Shown: one piece after another, positions 1-9,317 of the stretch
How the letters are laid out: every line of letters starts with the position of its first letter
How positions within the stretch are numbered: the first letter of the stretch is position 1
From: Porticoccaceae bacterium UBA1117
Lineage (GTDB): Bacteria > Pseudomonadota > Gammaproteobacteria > Pseudomonadales > Porticoccaceae
Length of the DNA: 20,820 bases
Direction of reading: 5' to 3'
NCBI GenBank assembly: GCA_002313335.1
Contig: DCBC01000098.1
Location: 25,116 to 45,935 of the forward strand
The notes under the pieces: generated by a model
What the model was told of the DNA's origin: nothing
What the model saw: only the letters and a program-made list of their open reading frames with translations
Databases searched by the model: none
Program-made: the position numbers and the translations under genes

Positions 1-1
1 A

Positions 2-331
2 TCAGAGACTAAGGCAAAACTAATTGCTAACGGTATTTGTATGGATAAACTGACAATGACCAAAGTTGGCAGCAGAGTCTGTGATGCCATTCCCATTTTA
101 AAACTATTAGACACAAGCAAAATCACTTGGGCTGACCTTATGTATCAGGAAAGTCGAGCTGTTATTTCAGCTATGGCTTCACTCAGAGAGAACTTCAATA
201 TTCCTGCTTATTCGATGCACGATGGGCTTATTGTCCCTGTATCGGGCAAGGAGATAGCCGCAAATGAAATCATGAGAGCATTTGATGACTTAGGGCTGGA
301 GTGCAGAGTAAAGATAGAAGTTCAGGCTTAA
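2..331 (+). CDS. 3' end of an unrecognised gene, possibly from a mobile element (partial)
   Basis: The reading frame is open from base 2 and has no stop before the TAA at 329-331, so this is the C-terminal ~109 residues of a longer protein that begins outside the window. The first internal ATG is at 41 but nothing shows that it is the start. The visible part is mostly alpha/beta. It has the segment YQESRAVISAM, then MHDGLIVPVSGKEIA, and ends in an alternating strand (RVKIEVQA). The His-Asp-Gly after a hydrophobic strand recalls the C-terminal HDE/HDS motif of single-subunit phage-type polymerases and the LHD motif of large uncharacterised proteins of integrative elements; this is recollection of pattern, not a database hit. 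It lies next to the 3' end of a tRNA-Leu gene, which fits a mobile origin. I do not assign a function. Confidence 0.55.
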   Translation, partial: SETKAKLIANGICMDKLTMTKVGSRVCDAIPILKLLDTSKITWADLMYQESRAVISAMASLRENFNIPAYSMHDGLIVPVSGKEIAANEIMRAFDDLGLECRVKIEVQA

Positions 332-418
332 TCCCTATTTATCCTTTAAAATCAATTACTTACACCAATAATTTTCACACTAGGGTCTATTTCTCTATCT
401 TGGGCTATCATCAGTTCT

Positions 419-442
419 ATGACAGGAATTATGACAGGAATT
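419..442. repeat. 12-bp tandem duplication
   Basis: The 12-mer ATGACAGGAATT occurs twice head to tail at 419-430 and 431-442, in the spacer between the left-edge gene and the tRNA-Leu terminator. It has only two copies, so it is not a CRISPR or a long satellite. It may be a slippage product or a remnant of a recombination site. Confidence 0.85.
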
Positions 443-456
443 GAAGGTTTTATAAC

Positions 457-493
457 AAAAAAGCCCCTGCAGTCTATTGAATACAGGGGCTTT
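457..493 (-). terminator. Rho-independent terminator of tRNA-Leu
   Basis: AAAGCCCCTG (460-469) pairs perfectly with CAGGGGCTTT (484-493) around a 14-nt loop. Read on the minus strand, the stem is followed by a run of U from the A tract at 457-462. It begins 11 bases beyond the CCA end of the tRNA and should end its transcript. The flanking A/T runs would also allow some termination in the plus direction. Confidence 0.85.
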
Positions 494-503
494 AAAGTAT
501 GTT

Positions 504-588
504 TGGTACCAGTGGCCGGACTCGAACCGGCACTCCCGAAGAAACCAGATTTTGAATCTAGCGTGTCTACCAATTCCACCACACTGGC
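504..588 (-). tRNA. tRNA-Leu, anticodon CAA
   Basis: The minus strand gives an 85-nt class II tRNA. The acceptor GCCAGTG pairs with CACTGGT (G1-U72 wobble, also seen in E. coli tRNA-Leu UAA), followed by discriminator A and an encoded CCA. The D arm contains TGGTAGACAC. The anticodon arm is CTAGA-TTCAAAA-TCTGG, which places CAA at 34-36 and decodes UUG. A long variable arm (TTTCTTCGGGAG region) and a T arm with GGTTCGAGTCC follow. The gene is single, with its own promoter at 618-645 and a terminator at 457-493. Its 3' end points to the left window edge, where a possible element gene ends. Confidence 0.97.
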
Positions 589-617
589 ATTTTCCGCACA
601 GTTTCATGCAGGCCGCG

Positions 618-645
618 ATTATAGCAGTGATCAATAGAGGGTCAA
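618..645 (-). promoter_or_regulatory. Sigma-70 promoter of tRNA-Leu with GC-rich discriminator
   Basis: On the minus strand, TTGACC (640-645) and TATAAT (618-623) are separated by 16 bases, very close to consensus. The bases after the -10 (CGCGGCCTGC) are GC-rich, the discriminator type associated with stringent (ppGpp) control of stable RNA promoters. A start near 611 would give a leader of about 20 bases before the mature tRNA 5' end at 588. Confidence 0.85.
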
Positions 646-766
646 CCGATTTAACCCTATCAGTTAATGAAATAGGTAGTGTATTTTTTAGTATGAATTA
701 TTTGGCGCTTTTGCGTTAATTTCTATACCCTTGCTGACCCATAAACTAAAGCTACAGCTAATTGAC

Positions 767-2949
<2,183 letters not shown>

Positions 2950-3014
2950 ATCTGCCCCTATTTACTAGGGATGTCGTTATAATGCGCCCCGAGAATAAAA
3001 GGATCGATTGACCC
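2950..3014 (+). promoter_or_regulatory. tgt-secD spacer with a -10-like box
   Basis: This 65-base gap holds a small hairpin (CCCTA 2956-2960 with TAGGG 2966-2970) without a U run, and a perfect TATAAT at 2978-2983. No good -35 lies 16-18 bases before it (the bases there are C-rich), and there is no extended -10 TG, so a secD promoter is only possible. The secD ribosome binding site is the AAGGA at 2998-3003. Confidence 0.3.
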
Positions 3015-4862
3015 ATGTTAAACAAGTTTCCTCTATGGAAGAATCTTCTGATTCTTCTGGTGATTACCTTCGGCTTTGTCTACGCCGCTCCAAACTTCTA
3101 TCCTGCGGATGCGGCTGTTCAGTTATCGGGCCAAAGTGGCGCCATGGTCATAGACAGCAATGTTCTTGCTAAAATGGAGGGTGCTCTTGATGAGGGTGGC
3201 ATAGCGTATTTTGGTAGTGAGTCTGATGGCGAGAGCGCTTTGGTACGTATCACTGACAAAAACCTGCAATTACGCGCCAAAGAAGTTATTCAAGCTGAAA
3301 TGGGTGGTGATTACATTGTTGCTCTTAATTTGGCACCAACGACGCCTCAATGGCTGAGTAATTTGGGTGGCACACCCATGAAACTTGGTCTTGATCTCAG
3401 TGGTGGCGTACATTTTTTACTTGAGGTCGACCTTGATTCGGCTTTGGCAGTGCGCCTTGAGGGCGACTTGGAAGATATTAAAGCGTCATTGCGTGAAGAG
3501 CGTGTTCGCTATAGGAGCTTTGAGTTGCGAGGCCGGCAAATTATTGGTCAGTTTCGCGATGCAGAGCAGGTCGATAAAGCTAATACTATAATCCGTACTA
3601 ACTATAGAGACATGCAACCGCTTAACGTTCCAGGGCAAAATCCCTTGTCGATTGTGCTCAATTTAAGTGAAGTGGCTACCAGCCTTCTTGAAGATAATGC
3701 TATCAAACAGAACCTTACGTCTTTGCGTAATCGTGTGAATGAGTTAGGTGTGTCAGAGCCGCTAGTGTCCCGTCAGGGTAAAAATCGTATCGTCGTTGAG
3801 CTGCCCGGCGTACAAGACACGGCCGAGGCCAAACGAATTATTGGCAAGACAGCGAACCTTGAGTTTCGTCTAGAATCTGATGGGCGAGGAGGGGAGCGAT
3901 TTGACTTTCGTAATCCTGCGGGTCAAGGGCCCGATGCAATGCTCGAGAAAAAAGCCGTTATATCAGGAGAGAACGTTACTGATGCCCGTGCGAGCTTTGA
4001 TGAAAATGGTCGGCCACAGGTTAGTATAACGCTTGATTCAAAGGGCGGTTGGCAGATGGGCCATGCCACTCGCGATAACATTGGGCGACGATTAGGCGTA
4101 CTTTTTATTGAGTATAAAACTAAGTTGGAGAAGTCGATTGATGACACTGGTGAGCTCGTCATTACTCCAGTACCTTTCGTTGAAAAGCATATTATTAGTT
4201 TGGCGACGGTTCAATCGCAGTTGGGTAAACAGTTTCGTATTACCGGCCTTGACGGTCAACGTGAGTCTTCTGAATTAGCGCTACTGCTGCGCGCCGGAGC
4301 ATTGGCTGCGCCTATGTATATTGTTGAAGAGCGCACCATTGGACCTTCATTGGGGGCGGATAACATTGAGATGGGTGTAAGGTCAGTTACCGTAGGCATG
4401 GCGATGGTGCTGTTATTTATGGTGGTGATCTATCGGGCATTTGGCTTAGCGGCAAATGTGGCTCTGACAATGAATCTGTTGCTGTTAGTTGCCTTTATGT
4501 CGTTGCTGGGTGCAACGTTAACCTTGCCAGGTATTGCCGGGATTGTCTTAACCGTAGGTATGGCGGTTGATGCCAACGTCTTGATCTTTTCCAGAATTCG
4601 AGAGGAGCGCAAACTTGGTGCCACAGTACAGGGTGCAATTAGCGCGGGTTATGATCGCGCATTCGTATCGATTTTAGACGCCAACATCACTACATTAATT
4701 GTCGCACTGATTCTATTCTTGATAGGATCAGGCCCAGTAAAGGGTTTCGCGGTCACACTATCAATTGGTATTTTGACATCAATGTTTACCTCGATTGTCA
4801 TGACACGCGGATTAGTAAATCTCGTGGTTGGCGGCCGTAAAATTGACAAGCTTTGGATATAG
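3015..4862 (+). CDS. secD: Protein translocase subunit SecD
   Basis: SecD forms with SecF the inner-membrane accessory complex that uses the proton-motive force to help the SecYEG channel release exported proteins. The 615-aa length equals E. coli SecD. The N-terminal membrane segment (about residues 8-27) is followed by a large periplasmic region with MKLGLDLSGGVHFLLEVD (residues ~122-139). Five C-terminal membrane segments begin near VTVGMAMVLLFMVVIY. The conserved GMAVDANVLIFSRIREE, whose Asp belongs to the proton path, is intact. AAGGA precedes the ATG. secF follows after 7 bases, so the two are co-translated. The gene normally also sits next to yajC, which is missing here. Confidence 0.97.
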   Translation: MLNKFPLWKNLLILLVITFGFVYAAPNFYPADAAVQLSGQSGAMVIDSNVLAKMEGALDEGGIAYFGSESDGESALVRITDKNLQLRAKEVIQAEMGGDYIVALNLAPTTPQWLSNLGGTPMKLGLDLSGGVHFLLEVDLDSALAVRLEGDLEDIKASLREERVRYRSFELRGRQIIGQFRDAEQVDKANTIIRTNYRDMQPLNVPGQNPLSIVLNLSEVATSLLEDNAIKQNLTSLRNRVNELGVSEPLVSRQGKNRIVVELPGVQDTAEAKRIIGKTANLEFRLESDGRGGERFDFRNPAGQGPDAMLEKKAVISGENVTDARASFDENGRPQVSITLDSKGGWQMGHATRDNIGRRLGVLFIEYKTKLEKSIDDTGELVITPVPFVEKHIISLATVQSQLGKQFRITGLDGQRESSELALLLRAGALAAPMYIVEERTIGPSLGADNIEMGVRSVTVGMAMVLLFMVVIYRAFGLAANVALTMNLLLLVAFMSLLGATLTLPGIAGIVLTVGMAVDANVLIFSRIREERKLGATVQGAISAGYDRAFVSILDANITTLIVALILFLIGSGPVKGFAVTLSIGILTSMFTSIVMTRGLVNLVVGGRKIDKLWI

Positions 4863-4869
4863 GGAAAAG

Positions 4870-5787
4870 ATGATGACAGAGTCAAAAGTTTATAATTTTA
4901 TGGGTATCCGCAAGTATGCGGTGATCTTCTCAGCGATTTTATTAACAGTATCTGCCTGGTCACTCTATACCCAGGGTTTAGTGTTAGGTTTGGATTTCTC
5001 TGGGGGTACTCAGATTGAGGTTGGTTATGACAGTCCCGCGGATGTCAGTGCGCTTCGTCAGAAGTTGGAAAATGCAGGGTTTAAAAATCCTGTGGTTGTG
5101 CAGTTTGGTCCAGAAACTGACGTGCTGATTCGTCTGCAGGGAGAGCCTGATCGGGATCTTGCAGAGCAGATGGTAGAGGTGCTGAAAACTGATGGGCAAG
5201 AGATTGATTTGCGGCGAGTTGACTTTGTAGGGCCGCAAATTGGTGAGGAACTTCGTGAAGATGGCGGCCTAGGTATGCTTGCTGCATTGGCTGTGGTAAT
5301 GCTTTATGTAGCGGTGCGTTTTCAGCTTAAATTTTCGGTGGGCGCGGTGTTAGCACTCGCTCACGATGTGATTATTACTTTGGGTATTTTCTCATTAGCT
5401 AGGTTTGAGTTTGATCTTACGGTGTTGGCGGCGATCCTGGCGGTGGTGGGTTATTCCTTAAATGATACGATCGTGGTGTCTGACCGAATTCGTGAGAATT
5501 TCCGCAAGATTCGTAAGGCATCTTCTATTGAAGTCATCAACGAGTCGCTATCACAGACACTGTGGCGAACCATCAATACCTCAGCAACAACGATGTTGGT
5601 ATTGCTAGCCCTGTTCTTTATTGGTGGTGAGTTGATTCATAACTTTGCTATTGCGCTAATGATTGGCGTGGCCATAGGCACTTATTCATCCATATATGTT
5701 GCCGCTACAGTTATGCTTGCGCTTAATGTTGATCGAGAAGACTTGCTGGAGACCGTTGAAGGCGAGCTAGTTGACGACCTACCCTAG
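4870..5787 (+). CDS. secF: Protein translocase subunit SecF
   Basis: SecF is the six-transmembrane partner of SecD in preprotein export. Visible signatures are an N-terminal membrane segment (YAVIFSAILLTVSAWSLY), LGLDFSGGTQIEVGY in the first periplasmic region, VDFVGPQIGEELREDG, and AVVGYSLNDTIVVSDRIREN in the membrane core, followed by three further hydrophobic segments. Length from this ATG is 305 aa, typical. The frame opens upstream at 4828 inside secD, but AGGGA at 4861-4865 lies just before the tandem ATG codons at 4870 and 4873, so initiation there is preferred; 4873 has slightly better spacing. It is the last gene of the queA-tgt-secDF run and is followed by a terminator. Confidence 0.96.
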   Translation: MMTESKVYNFMGIRKYAVIFSAILLTVSAWSLYTQGLVLGLDFSGGTQIEVGYDSPADVSALRQKLENAGFKNPVVVQFGPETDVLIRLQGEPDRDLAEQMVEVLKTDGQEIDLRRVDFVGPQIGEELREDGGLGMLAALAVVMLYVAVRFQLKFSVGAVLALAHDVIITLGIFSLARFEFDLTVLAAILAVVGYSLNDTIVVSDRIRENFRKIRKASSIEVINESLSQTLWRTINTSATTMLVLLALFFIGGELIHNFAIALMIGVAIGTYSSIYVAATVMLALNVDREDLLETVEGELVDDLP

Positions 5788-5810
5788 ACTGCCCAACGCA
5801 CGAGAATAAA

Positions 5811-5844
5811 AGCGCTCACTTTAGTAGTGAGAGCGTTATTTTTT
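5811..5844 (+). terminator. Terminator after secF, probably bidirectional
   Basis: GCGCTCACT (5812-5820) pairs with AGTGAGAGC (5826-5834) with one internal mismatch and a short TTAGT loop. TTATTTTTT follows on the plus strand. On the minus strand the stem is followed by CTTTTATT, so it may also stop the convergent thioredoxin-like gene, whose stop codon lies in the T tract. Confidence 0.75.
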
Positions 5845-6267
5845 GAAGGTCTGAACATACTCAAAAATATCTTGGGGATCGCTTTGTCTGGCCGATCGCC
5901 ACTGATCGTTGCTCTCTAAGTTTAGCGGCTCACCGTTTAAATCCAAAATAATTACCCTTGGGATACCTTCTTGAGATGGCAAACCTAGTGCTGCCATCAG
6001 CGACATATTGCGGGTGTATCTGCCAACGTCAATGCGCATTATTACAAAGTGTTGTCTTAAAAAGACCTTAAAAGTGGGTAAACCCAATATCGCATCAAGA
6101 CACTGAGCATCGGGACACCAGTTAGAACCAAAAAGTACTAAGGGCTGTTTTTTTTTGCGCTGAGTATCGGTTATAAATGAGTCTAAAGCATCTCTGCTAA
6201 TGTCCTTTTCATCGTAGAGGCTGGGCATTATTGATGGCATCTGATCATCGCTGTTTAATTTAATCAT
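5836..6267 (-). CDS. Thioredoxin-like fold protein with a non-standard Cys motif
   Basis: A 143-aa protein without a signal peptide. It has the thioredoxin pattern: a beta strand (PLVLFGSNW), then the active-site position WCPDAQC at residues 50-56, a helix, RIDVGRYTRN, and a probable cis-proline in EGIPRVIILD. The two cysteines are separated by four residues, not by two as in CxxC oxidoreductases; the motif resembles the WC-[HP]-D-[SA] class of thioredoxin-like proteins, whose role is poorly known. The ATG at 6267 follows the upstream gene's stop by 5 bases and has GGTGGA just before it, within the crotonase's last codons. A TTG at 6285 would overlap that gene. It is co-transcribed with the crotonase. 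Substrate unknown. Confidence 0.8.
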   Translation of the reverse strand: MIKLNSDDQMPSIMPSLYDEKDISRDALDSFITDTQRKKKQPLVLFGSNWCPDAQCLDAILGLPTFKVFLRQHFVIMRIDVGRYTRNMSLMAALGLPSQEGIPRVIILDLNGEPLNLESNDQWRSARQSDPQDIFEYVQTFKK

Positions 6268-6272
6268 ATTGG

Positions 6273-7148
6273 CTAATTCCACCAAGGATAAAAAGAGGGC
6301 ATGTCGGTAGACGCTTTTTGCGTGAACGTCGGGGCACGTTTTTCTAAGAAAGAATTAACGCCCTCTTTTCCACTATTTAAACTGGCGTAGTAAATCGCCA
6401 GAGAATCAACTTCATGCGCTTTCATTGGGTGATCTTGTGCAGAGTTTCGATAGATCATTTGTCGAGTGAGCGCCATGGATACTTGACTAAAATTAACCAT
6501 TCTAGCCGCGAGAGCATAGGCTTCATTAAGAAGCTGATCAGGGGCATAAATTGCTTTCACAAAACGTTCTTTGAGCAGCGTTTCTGCATTCAATATTTCA
6601 GCGGTATAGCACCATTCTAGAGCCGTTTGAATTCCGACTAAACGTGGTAAAAACCAGCTTGAGCATGCTTCGGGTGTGATACCTATTTTGTTAAATACGA
6701 AGCCAACTCTGGCTTTTTCAGAGGCAAGACGAATATCCATTGCACAGGCCATAGTAGCGCCAATACCAACGGCAGCACCATTGATAGCGCCGATAATAGG
6801 CTTCTTACAGTCGTACATTGCCAGTACGACGCGTCCGCCGGAATCACGCACACCATCTTCAATCTCTGCTTCATGGGCGCGTTCACGCATATCTTGCAAC
6901 GTTGGGCTAAGTGACTCATTTAAACCAAATACGTTACCTGCAATATTTAAATCCATACCTGCACAAAATGCCTTACCGGCGCCAGTAACTACAATTGCAC
7001 CGACGGCATCATCATCACTGGCCCTGTTGAACGCATCAATGAGTTCGTGACTCATTTCTGTAGTGAAAGCGTTCATGTGATCTGGGCGCGATAGCGTCAG
7101 CGTTAATATAGAGTCTTGGGTAGTGTAATCGATCGTTTTATACTTCAT
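6273..7148 (-). CDS. Crotonase / enoyl-CoA hydratase-isomerase family protein
   Basis: A 291-aa crotonase-fold enzyme acting on acyl-CoA. The two backbone-NH (oxyanion hole) regions are clear: AFCAGMDL (residues 60-67) and INGAAVGIGATMACAMDIRLA (near 122-142). ITPEACSSWFLPRLVG supplies the second-position glutamate (E160). The first glutamate of classical hydratases (in GGCELA-type motifs) is replaced by Thr in GIGATMA. With only one acidic residue, an isomerase or a different crotonase reaction is as likely as hydration; this is inference. I chose the ATG at 7148 (GGGA nine bases upstream and a normal N-terminus), not the ATG at 7163. The thioredoxin-like gene follows directly. Neighbouring bkd and aminotransferase genes suggest amino-acid or fatty-acyl catabolism. 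Confidence 0.9.
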   Translation of the reverse strand: MKYKTIDYTTQDSILTLTLSRPDHMNAFTTEMSHELIDAFNRASDDDAVGAIVVTGAGKAFCAGMDLNIAGNVFGLNESLSPTLQDMRERAHEAEIEDGVRDSGGRVVLAMYDCKKPIIGAINGAAVGIGATMACAMDIRLASEKARVGFVFNKIGITPEACSSWFLPRLVGIQTALEWCYTAEILNAETLLKERFVKAIYAPDQLLNEAYALAARMVNFSQVSMALTRQMIYRNSAQDHPMKAHEVDSLAIYYASLNSGKEGVNSFLEKRAPTFTQKASTDMPSFYPWWN

Positions 7149-7308
7149 CGGTTGAAATCCCATTGGTTATCAGTCACTTTACGATTACAGTATATCGCCC
7201 TAACGGGACAAATTTAAGATGTATTTATAAGCTTTTTAGAGATATCTGAGAGTATGGTTTTTTTTGATATATCCCTGCTAGGGTATGCTCCCAATGGTAG
7301 GATTGTTC

Positions 7309-7314
7309 TATAAT
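7309..7314 (+). promoter_or_regulatory. Possible -10 box of the aminotransferase gene
   Basis: A perfect TATAAT lies at 7309-7314 but the -35 region (TGCTCC, 17 bases upstream) is poor. Initiation near 7321 would exclude the upstream TTG codon at 7323 as a start with a leader and favours the ATG at 7350. Confidence 0.35.
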
Positions 7315-7349
7315 CCACAGCATTGAAAGACTGCAGAGTAGATGACAAG

Positions 7350-8726
7350 ATGTTAAAGAAATTATTTAAAACTCACGATCGTGCGAAGCACCAGCAATTC
7401 TATAATCGTGCGGGGGTGACCAAGGCGCAGTTTGATGCTCATTGGATGCCCTTTTCTGGTAATCGTGAGTTCAAAAAGAATCCGCGAATGATCGTTTCTG
7501 CCCAGGGTAGTTACATTACCGCTGCCGATGGACGAAAAGTGTTTGACGGTTTGTCTGGCCTTTGGACCACTGGATTGGGTCATTGTCGCCCAGAAATCAG
7601 TAAAGCTATTGCCGAGCAGACGTCTACCCTTGATTTTTTTAGTGGCTTTCAATACGGACATCCTAAGTCTTTTGAATTAGCTGAGCGTATCACTCAATTT
7701 ATGCCTAAAGGTCTTAACCGAGTTTTTTATACGGGGTCTGGTTCTGAGAGTGCTGATACGTCTCTTAAAATGGCTAGGGCGTACTGGCGCAAGAAAGGAA
7801 TGGCGTCTAAAACACGATTGATTGGTCGAGCTAAAGGCTATCACGGGGTTAACTTTGGCGGCATTAGTGTCGGTGGTATTGTAGGTAACCGTGCGACCTT
7901 TGGTCAGACGCTTGAGTCTGACCATCTTGCCCATACCATGCTTCCAGAGAATGTGTTTAGTAAAGGTATGCCTGAACAAGGCGCGCATCTAGCCGATGAA
8001 CTACTAGCGATGATTGCTCTGCATGATGCAAGTAACATTGCAGCGGTTATTGTCGAACCGATGGCTGGCTCTGCGGGAGTTATTCCTCCTCCAGTAGGCT
8101 ACTTAAAGAGACTTAGAGAGATCTGTGACCAACATCAAATTTTATTAATCTTCGATGAGGTTATTACGGCGTTTGGTCGTGTTGGCTCAGCCACAGGCGC
8201 TGAAGAATACGGTGTAGTGCCAGATATGATTAATATAGCAAAACAGCTTACCAACGGCTCAGTGCCAATGGGTGCAGTCATTGCTAAACAAGAAATTCAT
8301 GATACTTTTATGGATGGCGGTGGCGCTGACTATATGATCGAGTTCCCTCATGGCTATACCTACTCAGGACATCCATTAGCGTGTGCTGCGGGGCTTGCCA
8401 CTCTTGATTTACTTGAGAAAGAGCATAGTTTTGAGCAGGTTGCGACCATGGCACCGGTGCTGGAAAAGGCAATACACAGTTTACGCGGGGCCAAGCATGT
8501 TGTTGATATTCGTAATTATGGTGCAGCCGCAGGTATTACCTTGGCGTCATTGCCAGGGGAGCCGGCCAAGCGTCCTTTTGAGGCAGCAATGAAGTGTTGG
8601 GAGAAAGGTTTTTATGTTCGCTATGGTGCGGATACGCTGCAGTTAGGTTTGCCCTTTGCCACTACAACTACGGAAATTGATTCACTGATCAATGCGATGG
8701 GAGAAGCCATCAGCGAGATCGACTAA
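7350..8726 (+). CDS. Omega-amino acid:pyruvate aminotransferase (class III, PLP)
   Basis: A 458-aa class III aminotransferase. It has TGSGSES (128-134, phosphate cup), KGYHG (162-166, aromatic stacking on PLP), FDEVITAFGR with the pyridine-nitrogen Asp269, and NIAKQLTNGSVPMGAV with the Schiff-base Lys298. The run IVEPMAGSAGV, GYLKRLREICDQHQILLIFDEV and AKQLTNG matches the beta-alanine:pyruvate / omega-amino acid transaminase branch, so transfer of a terminal amino group from beta-alanine, 3-aminoisobutyrate or a related omega-amine to pyruvate is likely. The exact donor cannot be read from sequence. ATG 7350 is preferred to a TTG at 7323. A 9-bp hairpin surrounds the stop codon. It faces a lipoprotein gene downstream. 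Confidence 0.92.
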   Translation: MLKKLFKTHDRAKHQQFYNRAGVTKAQFDAHWMPFSGNREFKKNPRMIVSAQGSYITAADGRKVFDGLSGLWTTGLGHCRPEISKAIAEQTSTLDFFSGFQYGHPKSFELAERITQFMPKGLNRVFYTGSGSESADTSLKMARAYWRKKGMASKTRLIGRAKGYHGVNFGGISVGGIVGNRATFGQTLESDHLAHTMLPENVFSKGMPEQGAHLADELLAMIALHDASNIAAVIVEPMAGSAGVIPPPVGYLKRLREICDQHQILLIFDEVITAFGRVGSATGAEEYGVVPDMINIAKQLTNGSVPMGAVIAKQEIHDTFMDGGGADYMIEFPHGYTYSGHPLACAAGLATLDLLEKEHSFEQVATMAPVLEKAIHSLRGAKHVVDIRNYGAAAGITLASLPGEPAKRPFEAAMKCWEKGFYVRYGADTLQLGLPFATTTTEIDSLINAMGEAISEID

Positions 8727-8736
8727 GGATCTCGCT
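8712..8736 (+). other. Hairpin enclosing the aminotransferase stop codon
   Basis: AGCGAGATC (8712-8720) pairs perfectly with GATCTCGCT (8728-8736), with the TAA stop in the 7-base loop. No U run follows, so it is not a typical intrinsic terminator. It may protect the mRNA 3' end or assist termination. Confidence 0.6.
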
Positions 8737-8764
8737 ATAGTCGTCCAGAGCTTGGCTTATTAAG

Positions 8765-9199
8765 TTACTTTGATTCTTCAGGCTCTTTAGAGTCTGTCGG
8801 TGCGTCGGTGGTCTCAAGTAAGCTAGAGTCCCACCGGTAAATTTTCTTGATTAAGCAACGATCTGCACCTGAAAAACCATTGGTGACAATAATTTCGTCG
8901 CCACGGGTTAGACAGGAAGATCCTCGTGTTCGAGTAGCGATGCTCATCATTGCGTTAGAAACATCGCAGACACCGGATAAATCCAGCTTGTATTCATCTC
9001 TCACCCCTTTGGTCAAAATCACAGAATGTCGCTGCCCTTTGACCTCACGCCAACCATTGATTGAGCTGGCAAAACAAATTTGTTTAACAGTTTCACCTTG
9101 TCTTACATCCACAAGCTGTGGCTCAGGATCCTTGACCACAGTGGAGGCGCAGGAAGCAACCAGGAGTAGTAGTGCAATGGATATTAGTTTGTTTATCAT
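8765..9199 (-). CDS. Small putative lipoprotein, DUF6491-like
   Basis: A 144-aa predicted lipoprotein. The N-terminus is MINKLISIALLLLVASC, with a lipobox (V-A-S-C) placing the lipidated Cys at residue 17. The mature part has four further cysteines in a pattern CF...., GVCDVSNAM, SSCLTRGDEIIV, RCLIKKIYRWD, resembling the DUF6491 family of small proteobacterial envelope proteins (recognised by pattern, moderate certainty). The C-terminus is acidic and disordered. The ATG at 9199 has GGAG six bases upstream; a GTG at 9211 is less likely. Function is unknown. It lies downstream of the Lrp gene on the same strand with a 118-base gap. Confidence 0.8.
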   Translation of the reverse strand: MINKLISIALLLLVASCASTVVKDPEPQLVDVRQGETVKQICFASSINGWREVKGQRHSVILTKGVRDEYKLDLSGVCDVSNAMMSIATRTRGSSCLTRGDEIIVTNGFSGADRCLIKKIYRWDSSLLETTDAPTDSKEPEESK

Positions 9200-9317
9200 T
9201 AGGATCTCCACTTATCGTTAAATAGGAATATGTGACATAAGGTTAGTTAAGCACAAAAGCTGTGCGCGCAGTGAGACTCGGGTCACAGTTTTAGGTTGTA
9301 TGTTGTTTTTAATACAA

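Noticed and set aside
419..442. Tandem repeat as a CRISPR array
   Set aside because: Only two 12-base units without spacers and no cas gene in the window.
352..637. Overlapping short open frames on both strands across the tRNA-Leu gene
   Set aside because: They read through the tRNA and its terminator; the MVELVDTLDSKSG-type product is a well-known false translation of tRNA-Leu.
477..719. An 80-aa plus-strand frame upstream of queA
   Set aside because: It spans the antisense of the tRNA and its promoter, has no ribosome binding site and no family resemblance.
589..766. preQ1 riboswitch upstream of queA
   Set aside because: I saw no compact hairpin with a following A-rich pseudoknot partner near the start; much of the region is the tRNA promoter on the other strand.
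6676..7050. A 124-aa frame opposite the crotonase gene
   Set aside because: It lies wholly antisense to a well-supported gene and has a low-complexity shadow composition.
8847..9221. A 124-aa frame opposite the lipoprotein gene
   Set aside because: The minus-strand gene has a lipobox and a ribosome binding site; this frame has neither and is a shadow.
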